DNA of 64,000 nucleotides, taken from the NCBI GenBank assembly GCA_016870275.1, contig VGBZ01000006.1, positions 55,607 through 119,606 on the forward strand, written 5' to 3'. The notes under the pieces were generated by a model, which saw only the letters and a list, made by a program, of their open reading frames with translations, was not told the origin of the DNA and did no database searches. The DNA is from Actinomycetota bacterium (GTDB lineage Bacteria; Actinomycetota; Acidimicrobiia; Acidimicrobiales; Microtrichaceae). A program made the translations under genes and the position numbers. This document shows, in pieces, positions 8,912-15,167 of this stretch; position 1 is the first letter of the stretch, and each line of letters starts with the position of its first letter.

Positions 8912-9103
8912 GACGCCGGGGCGACCGCTCCCGGTGAGTTTTCCGGCTTTCGCGCCCCACGTTTCGCCCACGTAGGGTGACGGATTCGGTGAAAGTGCCG
9001 GTATTCCGCGGAAAATGCGCCCTCCTGCCCCGGGATCGTGCTAATCACAAGGCTGACATTTGCCACCGGGCGCCTCGTTCCGGTGCCCACCTGGAGGAAC
9101 CAC

Positions 9104-9388
9104 ATGAACAAGACCGAGCTCATCGAGACCATCGCCCAGCGCACTGATCTCGCCAAGAAGGACGTCCAGGCGGTGCTCGACACGTTCGAGGACATCGCCG
9201 GTGATGTCGTGGCCAAGGGTGGTGACGCTCTGACCATCCCGGGCTTCTTGAAGTTCGAGCAGACGCACCGCAAGGCCCGCACGGGTCGCAACCCGCAGAC
9301 CGGCGAGCCGATCGACGTTCCAGCGTCCAATGCCGCCAAGGTGACCGCTGGAGCCAAGCTGAAGAACCGGGCCAAGACCGGAAGGTAA
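9104..9388 (+). CDS. hup: HU-family histone-like DNA-binding protein
   Basis: 94 residues. Matches the HU fold throughout: MNKTELIETIAQRT, KKDVQAVLD, and the DNA-binding beta-arm region ending in GRNPQTGEPIDVPA. It lacks the long lysine/alanine-rich C-terminal tail of mycobacterial HupB, so it is a short classical HU. A strong Shine-Dalgarno sequence (TGGAGG) lies 7 nt before ATG 9104 and a clear intrinsic terminator follows, which fits a highly expressed monocistronic gene. The 192-bp upstream region should hold the promoter; TAGGGT near 8977 and TAATCA near 9041 are candidate -10 boxes, neither certain. Confidence 0.95.
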   Translation: MNKTELIETIAQRTDLAKKDVQAVLDTFEDIAGDVVAKGGDALTIPGFLKFEQTHRKARTGRNPQTGEPIDVPASNAAKVTAGAKLKNRAKTGR

Positions 9389-9403
9389 GCGCAGATTCAC
9401 TCC

Positions 9404-9442
9404 GCAGCGAGGCCGCCCTCTGGGGCGGCCTCGTTGCGTTTT
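9404..9442 (+). terminator. intrinsic terminator after HU
   Basis: A 14-bp stem pairs 9404-9417 with 9424-9437 (GAGGCCGCC against GGCGGCCTC, with one non-Watson-Crick position nearer the base) around a 6-nt loop and runs into a TTTT tract at 9439-9442. It is the clearest Rho-independent terminator in the window. Confidence 0.9.
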
Positions 9443-9481
9443 CGGGCTCTGCGACCCGTTCCCGCCGTCCGAGGAAGGCCG

Positions 9482-9487
9482 TAGGCT
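9482..9487 (+). promoter_or_regulatory. -10 box, leaderless promoter of bcp
   Basis: TAGGCT lies 6 nt before the ATG at 9494, with no Shine-Dalgarno sequence. Confidence 0.55.
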
Positions 9488-9493
9488 CCGACC

Positions 9494-9958
9494 ATGCCCA
9501 CGACCACGCAACTCCAACCCGGCGACAAGGCCCCGGCGATCGGTCTCAAGGACCAGACCGGATCCACCGTCCGCCTGTCCTCGTTCATGGGCCGCAAGGT
9601 CCTGGTTTTCTTCTACCCCAAGGCCGACACACCCGGATGCACGACGCAGGCCTGTGGCCTGCGGGATGTTTCCGGCGCAGTCGGTGACACCGCCATCGTC
9701 GGAATCAGCCCGGATCCCCCGGCCAAGCAGGCCCGCTTCGACGAGAAGTACGAACTTGGCTACCCACTGCTCGCCGATGAGGACCACGTCGTGGCCGAGA
9801 AGTACGGCGTGTGGGGTGAGAAGAAGATGTACGGCCGTTCCTACATGGGGATCATCCGATCGGCGTTCCTGATCGACGAGAAGGGCCGAATCGAGCAGGC
9901 TTGGTACAAGGTGAGTCCCAAGGACACCCCGCTCAACCTGCTCGCTGCGTTGCGCTGA
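9494..9958 (+). CDS. bcp: thioredoxin-dependent peroxiredoxin (Bcp type)
   Basis: 154 residues of the AhpC/TSA superfamily, PrxQ/Bcp group. The peroxidatic cysteine is in ADTPGCTTQAC, and the second cysteine five residues later is the usual resolving residue of atypical two-cysteine PrxQ proteins. It reduces hydroperoxides using thioredoxin. VFFYPKADTPGCT and GVWGEKKMYGRSYMGI are family hallmarks. The start codon sits 6 nt after a -10 box. In M. tuberculosis a bcp gene also lies beside trpE, so the neighbourhood is old. Confidence 0.93.
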   Translation: MPTTTQLQPGDKAPAIGLKDQTGSTVRLSSFMGRKVLVFFYPKADTPGCTTQACGLRDVSGAVGDTAIVGISPDPPAKQARFDEKYELGYPLLADEDHVVAEKYGVWGEKKMYGRSYMGIIRSAFLIDEKGRIEQAWYKVSPKDTPLNLLAALR

Positions 9959-10141
9959 TCAGTCGCGGTTGGTGTCGGTCGCCCGCAGTCGAGCCTCGAA
10001 GTCCTTGTCGGCCTGACCGAGAGCGGCTTGACGTCCGGCCACGATCGCCCCGATCGCTGCAGCTGCGACCACGACGAGCCCCAGCCACCGACGTCGTCGA
10101 TTGCGGGTTCCATCGGCGGTCGGATCCCCATCACTTCCCAT
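9959..10141 (-). CDS. small single-pass membrane protein, unknown function
   Basis: 60 residues: a polar N-terminus with four consecutive arginines, one hydrophobic segment (LGLVVVAAAAIGAIVAG) and a charged C-terminal tail rich in acidic and basic residues. The positive-inside rule predicts a cytoplasmic N-terminus. The ATG at 10141 has a GGAGG about ten nucleotides upstream and a -10 box just beyond that; a longer in-frame start at 10165 would overlap the -10. The stop abuts the convergent bcp gene. No family was recognised, so the coding call rests on the start signals and the TM segment. Confidence 0.55.
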   Translation of the reverse strand: MGSDGDPTADGTRNRRRRWLGLVVVAAAAIGAIVAGRQAALGQADKDFEARLRATDTNRD

Positions 10142-10163
10142 GCGGTCCACCCTCCATGGGTCC

Positions 10164-10169
10164 ACCGTA
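10164..10169 (-). promoter_or_regulatory. -10 box for the small membrane protein
   Basis: TACGGT on the minus strand, placed so that transcription would begin near 10157, giving a 16-nt leader that contains the GGAGG. Confidence 0.4.
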
Positions 10170-10246
10170 GGCGATGCCCGGCTCTCGTCCCTCGCCCCTC
10201 GGCTCGCAGGCTGCCGCCGCCGGTACGGCTACTCTTCGCACCGCAG

Positions 10247-10329
10247 GCCCGGGTGGCGGAATGGCAGACGCGGCGGACTCAAAATCCGCTGTCCGCAAGG
10301 GCGTGTGGGTTCGACTCCCACCCCGGGCA
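10247..10329 (+). tRNA. tRNA-Leu (anticodon CAA)
   Basis: A full cloverleaf: acceptor GCCCGGG pairs with CCCGGGC (10322-10328), discriminator A at 10329, a D-arm, and anticodon stem GCGGA/TCCGC enclosing loop CTCAAAA, which gives anticodon CAA for UUG. A long class-II variable arm and the T-loop GGTTCGACTCC follow. The 3' CCA is not encoded. Confidence 0.96.
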
Positions 10330-10379
10330 CGCCACCTGCTGACACCTGGGGAGTGGTCTCCCGCCCGATCGGGTCGGTG

Positions 10380-12317
10380 TCAGGTCGATCTGGATCGTTG
10401 GAGTTCGAACAGCTTCACGAGGTCGTCGATCGGCATGGGCCGGTGGAGGCCGAAGCCCTGTCCGAACTGGACGCCGAGTTCGACGAGCGTGGCGATCTCA
10501 GCATCGGTCTCACAGCCCTCGGCGAGGAGCAGGAGATCGAGTTGTTCGGCAATGTCGACCTGCGCCCGGACGAGCGCACGGTTGACCGGATCGGAGTCAA
10601 TGCCCCGAATGAACGACTGGTCCACCTTGAGCCCGTGCACCGGGAGGTGTCGGAGCCGGGAGAACGATGAGTAGCCCGTGCCGAAATCGTCGATGGCGAG
10701 GCGGACACCGGTCTCGGCGACCGCTGCGAGGTTCGCAGTCACCTGAGGATCGCCGACGAGCGCTCCCGACTCTGTGAGTTCGATCCAGAGCCGGACCGGC
10801 TCGCTGTCCGCCGACGTGCAGTAGGCCTCCAGCTCGCTCAGGAACGTCGGCTCTCGCAGGTGGACCGGCGAGGTGTTGATCGACACCGACAGCGGCAGAT
10901 CGAGCAGCGGTCGGATCCTCCCGTAAACGTCATCGAGCACGATCTCGATGACCCGTTGGGTGAGCGGCGTGATCATCCGGGATTCCTCCGCAACGGGAAC
11001 GAAGACATCAGGGGGGATGGGCGTCCCGTCGGCGTCGACGTAGCGCGCCAGTGCCTCGATCCCGAGCACGAGGCCGGTGGTGAACTCGACTGCTGGCTGG
11101 TAGGCGACCCACAGGTCGTCGAGGCCGTTCGGTGACCGGAGCCGCATGGTCAGATTCACCCGTTCGGCAATTCGGTCCCCGCTGGCCCGGTCGAATGACA
11201 CCGCCCGGCCACCGCCGGCGCCCTGGGCTTGCCGGAGCGCCGCCTCGGCACCGCTGATCAAGTCGGTGGCGGAGAGCATCGATGAGTCACCGACGTTGAA
11301 CCCAACGCTGGCGCTCATCGTGGCGACCTGCCGGTCGAGTTGGATCGGTTCGCTGATCGCTGCGGCGATCCGACTGGAGATGGCGTCGATTGCGGCGTCG
11401 TCGCCGGCGTCATCGACCAAGAAGGCGAACTCGTCCGCTCCGATCCGGGCCACGTGGTCGTCCGGTCGGAGGGCGGCTTTCAGCCGGGTGGCAATCTCCC
11501 GGAGGATCGTGTCCCCCGTGTCGAAACCGAGGGTCTCGTTGACGTCGGCGAAACGGTCGATGTCGAGCAGACCGATCAGTGTCCTCGGGTCACCGAGGAT
11601 GTTCCTCCGATCAGCTGGGTTCCGATCATCGAGGGGAACACGCCGAGTTCCGTTTTCCAGTGACTGCTCGACGAGTTCCATGAACATCGTCCGGTTGGGC
11701 AGACCGGTGAGCCGGTCGGTCAGTTCGACCCGTCGGGCTCGGTCCTCGGCCCGGATCCGACGCAGAGCTGCGCCGATCGTATCGGCCAGGATCCGCAGCA
11801 CGTCGAGGTCGGCCGGAGAGAACTCGGCGCGGTGCCGGACGTAGTCGAATCCGATGAACCCGTGCGTGTCGCTGCCGGAGCCGAGCGGTGCCACCAGGAG
11901 AGATCGGATGTCCTGAGCGAGCAGGATGTCCCTGAGGTCCTCGTCCTCGTCGCCGAGCGCAGCGACATCGGCGACGTAGACGTGACGATCCGCGGCAAAT
12001 TCCTCCATCCAGACGTCCGCCACGCTCTTGGGGACGTGCTGCAGGTTGGCGATCTCCGGAGCAATTCCCGCAGCGCACCACTCGTGGGTATTGCTCAGGT
12101 GCTCGCCGTCGTCGTCGATGAGGAAGATGTACGACCGATCGACACCCGAGAAGGTCCCGATCGCTGCGAGGGCGCTGTTGAGAATGGGATCGATGGAGGC
12201 CTGGCCGGCCTGAGCGAGCCCGCGCATGGTGGCCGAGACGAGTCGGTGCAGACCGACGAGACGGACCGAGTCGGGGTGAGACTCGGTGGCCTCCTCGGGC
12301 AAATCGTCATCCATCAC
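10380..12317 (-). CDS. GAF-GGDEF-EAL cyclic-di-GMP protein
   Basis: 645 residues with three domains. A GAF sensor spans roughly 25-190. A diguanylate-cyclase domain spans about 200-375; its signature is GADEF at 293-297 instead of GGDEF, while an RxxD inhibitory-site motif (RPDD) sits at the normal position five residues upstream. A phosphodiesterase EAL domain spans about 390-640. The EAL domain keeps the key motifs: EAL at 421, the SINTSP asparagine, ELTES, DDFGTGYSS, LKVDQSF and EGCET. It probably binds or degrades cyclic-di-GMP, with the GGDEF half possibly regulatory. The GTG start is 6 nt after a TATGAT -10. No transmembrane segment is evident. Confidence 0.88.
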   Translation of the reverse strand: MMDDDLPEEATESHPDSVRLVGLHRLVSATMRGLAQAGQASIDPILNSALAAIGTFSGVDRSYIFLIDDDGEHLSNTHEWCAAGIAPEIANLQHVPKSVADVWMEEFAADRHVYVADVAALGDEDEDLRDILLAQDIRSLLVAPLGSGSDTHGFIGFDYVRHRAEFSPADLDVLRILADTIGAALRRIRAEDRARRVELTDRLTGLPNRTMFMELVEQSLENGTRRVPLDDRNPADRRNILGDPRTLIGLLDIDRFADVNETLGFDTGDTILREIATRLKAALRPDDHVARIGADEFAFLVDDAGDDAAIDAISSRIAAAISEPIQLDRQVATMSASVGFNVGDSSMLSATDLISGAEAALRQAQGAGGGRAVSFDRASGDRIAERVNLTMRLRSPNGLDDLWVAYQPAVEFTTGLVLGIEALARYVDADGTPIPPDVFVPVAEESRMITPLTQRVIEIVLDDVYGRIRPLLDLPLSVSINTSPVHLREPTFLSELEAYCTSADSEPVRLWIELTESGALVGDPQVTANLAAVAETGVRLAIDDFGTGYSSFSRLRHLPVHGLKVDQSFIRGIDSDPVNRALVRAQVDIAEQLDLLLLAEGCETDAEIATLVELGVQFGQGFGLHRPMPIDDLVKLFELQRSRST

Positions 12318-12323
12318 GGCCAG

Positions 12324-12329
12324 ATCATA
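12324..12329 (-). promoter_or_regulatory. -10 box, leaderless promoter of the GGDEF-EAL gene
   Basis: TATGAT on the minus strand ends 6 nt before the GTG at 12317 and lies just beyond the malQ stop. Confidence 0.55.
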
Positions 12330-14124
12330 GAAAGTGCGAAGCCGGTGTCACCAACGGTGGCAGGCGGGCGAAGGAGGAATCAGGCAGGGCTCGCCGCCAG
12401 TTGGGATTCTCGTCCTGCGTCCCCGGGAGATTCGGTCGATGCGGGTCACCGACTGCGTCCTCGGGGGTGAACAACACCACGTCGGCGGATGACTCCCAGA
12501 GTCGCCGGTTGGCAGCCCCGATGACATCGCTCAACGATGCTTCCTCGGTCCCGATCCACGACTGCAGTCGCTGCCGCAGGGAGTCGGCCTCTTCGGGAGC
12601 GGGTTTCAGTCCGGCGGCGATGCGGTCGACCTCATCGATACCGGTCCAGATGCCGGCGATCGTCGGGAGGTCATGGGTGGTAAGCATCCCGACGGAACAC
12701 TCCGGCCAGGACTCCGGCGGCGTGGTCTCGAACCAGGCGATCCGGTAACCCGGCACGCTGCGTTCGGACATCCCAGACCGGACTGCCGCCTCCACGGTAC
12801 CGAGGTCCTCACCGATGAGCGCCGCACCGACCCGAGCTGCCTCCAGACACGCCACGTCGAGCAGTTCGAGGCCGTACTGGCGAAGGTAGGCGCCGTGGCG
12901 GGCGTCGAGGCCGGGTGGGACGCAGTAGAGCCGAGAGAGCCCGACCACGTGGTCGATCCTGATCGCTGCTGCGTGCTGGAACGCTGAGCGGAGCGTCTCG
13001 ATCCACGTGCGATATCCATCTGCCCGAAGACGCCATGGGACGTACGGGGGAAGTCCCCAGTCCTGCCCCTCGTTGTTGAACTCATCCGGCGGTGCGCCGA
13101 TCCGACATCCGACGGCAAGCAGGTCCTGGTCGCGCCAGGCGTCGGCGCCATCGGGGTGGAAGCCGACCGGGAGATCGACGATCAGATCGATCCCCGTTGC
13201 GGCCCGAGCGAGTTGGTCTGTCAGCTCCTGCTGGATCCACGCCCAGAACGCAACTTCGCCGGCGTGCTGGCGGCGCCACGCCTCCACCGACGGGAGGTCG
13301 GGATGGCCGTGCTCGGTGGGGAAGCGGTTGCGTCCACCGCCGTGGTGCTCGGCGAGCGCATCGAATGTGGCGTGATCGAGGGAGCTGCGCGTGAGGTCCT
13401 CGAGTCGGACCGGTTGACCGAGAGCGTCGAAGATGTCCTGCAGCGCCTGCCGCTTCAGCTGCCAGACGGCGTCGTGGTGGATCCTGCCGTCCTCGGCGAG
13501 CCCTCGGCCGGCCGTGGCCGCAACCTCGACCGCCTCCGCTGCGAGTTCCGCACCGCGAACCTCATCCACCCGCAGGTACAACAGGTTCCAGTGACGCCGC
13601 GACGACGGCGAGTAGGGCGACGGCTCGATCGGTGGCACCGGGATCGGAGCCCCGAGCGGTGAGCTGGCGAGCACCCCGGCGCCGCAAGCGGCCGAGCGCT
13701 CACCGATCCGGCGCACGTCGCTGAGGTCGCCGATTCCCCACGATTCCTCGCCGACCGCCGAATGGGTCTGCAGGGCCCAGCCCCACGATCGCGCCAGCCG
13801 TCGCACCCGCGTAGGAACGACGAACAGTCGGGTGGTGTGGCCGCCACTGGAGTGCAGGAGGTGCACCCCGAGCGGCAGGTCGCCGGGGAGTCGTTCGACG
13901 ACCGGCACCTCCGCACCATCCTCGAGTTCGACCAACCCGGGTGACCACACCTCGGGCTGTTCTCCGGCGCGGACGAACCACGTCGAGATCTCCTCGTCCT
14001 CGGGCGGGTCGCCCAGAGCCTTGCGCAACGACGCCCGGGCCTCCGGGTCGGTTTCGTGCCAGACACCAGCGACGTCGTGGTACCCGTCGGTGATCCGCCA
14101 CTCGTCCCAACCGTCTGCGTTCAC
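12325..14124 (-). CDS. malQ: 4-alpha-glucanotransferase
   Basis: About 599 residues of the GH77 family, which transfers maltooligosaccharide segments in glycogen and maltodextrin metabolism. The nucleophile region RIDHVVGLSRLY and the acid/base region LIGEDLGTV are both present, as is LPTIAGIW. It is an isolated gene without other glycogen genes nearby. The start is uncertain: ATG 14184 gives a longer product whose first 20 residues are low-complexity (ASSWVRASSWG), while GTG 14124 follows a CAGACT hexamer at 6 nt, close to the leaderless pattern used here; I prefer 14124. The GGDEF-EAL gene follows in the same direction 7 bp away. Confidence 0.88.
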   Translation of the reverse strand: MNADGWDEWRITDGYHDVAGVWHETDPEARASLRKALGDPPEDEEISTWFVRAGEQPEVWSPGLVELEDGAEVPVVERLPGDLPLGVHLLHSSGGHTTRLFVVPTRVRRLARSWGWALQTHSAVGEESWGIGDLSDVRRIGERSAACGAGVLASSPLGAPIPVPPIEPSPYSPSSRRHWNLLYLRVDEVRGAELAAEAVEVAATAGRGLAEDGRIHHDAVWQLKRQALQDIFDALGQPVRLEDLTRSSLDHATFDALAEHHGGGRNRFPTEHGHPDLPSVEAWRRQHAGEVAFWAWIQQELTDQLARAATGIDLIVDLPVGFHPDGADAWRDQDLLAVGCRIGAPPDEFNNEGQDWGLPPYVPWRLRADGYRTWIETLRSAFQHAAAIRIDHVVGLSRLYCVPPGLDARHGAYLRQYGLELLDVACLEAARVGAALIGEDLGTVEAAVRSGMSERSVPGYRIAWFETTPPESWPECSVGMLTTHDLPTIAGIWTGIDEVDRIAAGLKPAPEEADSLRQRLQSWIGTEEASLSDVIGAANRRLWESSADVVLFTPEDAVGDPHRPNLPGTQDENPNWRRALPDSSFARLPPLVTPASHFL

Positions 14125-14193
14125 CCGCTCAGTCTGCCTGCCCCACGATGATGCTCGCACCCACGACGATGCTTGCGCCGTCATTGGAATCCC

Positions 14194-14199
14194 TAGACT
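14194..14199 (+). promoter_or_regulatory. -10 box, leaderless promoter of the 95-residue gene
   Basis: TAGACT lies 7 nt before the GTG at 14207. It selects this start over far-upstream in-frame starts that run antisense to malQ. Confidence 0.55.
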
Positions 14200-14206
14200 A
14201 CGCAGC

Positions 14207-14494
14207 GTGTTCGAAGAGCGTCGCCTGCGGGCGGTCAGTCGGAAGCTCGTGAAGCTGCGCTGCGAACTTGCGATGGCCGACGAGCAACTCGCTCACTTCG
14301 CCGACATCACAGACGACACCCGTATTCGTTCGCTCGTGTCCGAGACCCCGCTCGCTGACGTCGATCACCGCGACGCCGAGCGAACGAGCAGGGCGTTCGC
14401 CCGTCATCGGAACGAGATCGTCGAACGGATCGCCCGACTCGAGGTGGAACAGGACGAACTCCTCGATCAGCTCGTCGCTCGTCGCTCCCGCTGA
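14207..14494 (+). CDS. conserved small charged, helical protein
   Basis: 95 residues, very rich in arginine, glutamate, aspartate and leucine, with no cysteine or membrane segment apart from one Cys near residue 18. The pattern of charged residues predicts two or three long helices and probably a coiled coil (RKLVKLRCELAMADEQLAH and ERIARLEVEQDELLDQL). It lies directly upstream of the ANTAR regulator pdtaR with an 84-bp gap. I do not assign a function; position and composition suggest a small actinobacterial conserved protein. Confidence 0.75.
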   Translation: MFEERRLRAVSRKLVKLRCELAMADEQLAHFADITDDTRIRSLVSETPLADVDHRDAERTSRAFARHRNEIVERIARLEVEQDELLDQLVARRSR

Positions 14495-14524
14495 ACGCCG
14501 TCGGGACCGCTCGCTCCGCCCGCA

Positions 14525-14530
14525 TAGACT
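14525..14530 (+). promoter_or_regulatory. -10 box of pdtaR
   Basis: TAGACT about 48 nt upstream of the pdtaR start. Unlike most promoters here it produces a leader, which contains a GGAGGG ribosome-binding site and a short GTG-initiated reading frame at 14540-14560. Confidence 0.5.
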
Positions 14531-14578
14531 CAGGCTCCCGTGGACACGGGAAAGCCTTGAGAGAAACGGAGGGCGGCG

Positions 14579-15154
14579 TTGCCCACCCGCATCGTGGTCG
14601 CCGAGGACGAGGCGATCATCCGCATGGACCTGCGTGAACTGCTCGTCGAAGAGGGCTACGAGGTCGTCGGCGAGTGTGGCCGGGGCGACGAGGCCGTCGC
14701 ACTCATCCGCAGTCATCGTCCCGACGTCGCCCTGCTCGACATCAAGATGCCCGGGATGGACGGCATCTCGGCGGCCCGACAGGTGGCGGCGGAGCAGCTG
14801 ACGGCGGTGGTCCTCGTCACGGCGTTCTCCCAGCGCGAGCTGATTGAGGAGGCCAGCGACGCCGGCGTGCACGGCTACGTGGTCAAGCCGTTCGAACGTC
14901 ACGACCTCGTCCCGGCGATCGAGGTGGCGTTGGCCCGCTTCCGATCGACCCAGCAGCTCGCCGAGCAGGTCACCACGGTCGAACAGCGTCTCTCGGCGCG
15001 GATTGCCGTCGACCGCGCCAAGGGCGTGCTCATGGACTCAGTCGGGCTGAACGAGCAGGAGTCCTTCGACTTCATCCAGAAGACAGCAATGTCGACGCGC
15101 CGCTCAATGGCAGACATCTCCCAGGACGTCATCGACGGCGTGTTGCGGCCCTGA
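14579..15154 (+). CDS. pdtaR: ANTAR-domain response regulator PdtaR
   Basis: 191 residues. An N-terminal receiver domain holds acidic residues in AEDEAIIRMD, the phospho-acceptor D54 in LLDIKMP, and the T/K pair in VTAFSQ and VKPF. The C-terminal ANTAR RNA-binding domain (LSARIAVDRAKGVLMDS, AMSTRRSMADIS) follows. It closely resembles M. tuberculosis Rv1626, which is phosphorylated by PdtaS and binds hairpin pairs in mRNA leaders. As in M. tuberculosis it lies upstream of polA and rpsA. The TTG start has a strong GGAGGG 4-6 nt upstream. The cognate histidine kinase is not in the window. Confidence 0.92.
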   Translation: MPTRIVVAEDEAIIRMDLRELLVEEGYEVVGECGRGDEAVALIRSHRPDVALLDIKMPGMDGISAARQVAAEQLTAVVLVTAFSQRELIEEASDAGVHGYVVKPFERHDLVPAIEVALARFRSTQQLAEQVTTVEQRLSARIAVDRAKGVLMDSVGLNEQESFDFIQKTAMSTRRSMADISQDVIDGVLRP

Positions 15155-15167
15155 ACGAGGAGCTGCT

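Noticed and set aside
10142..10165. Upstream GTG 10165 as start of the small membrane protein
   Set aside because: It lies in the -10 box and before the GGAGG; ATG 10141 has the better spacing.
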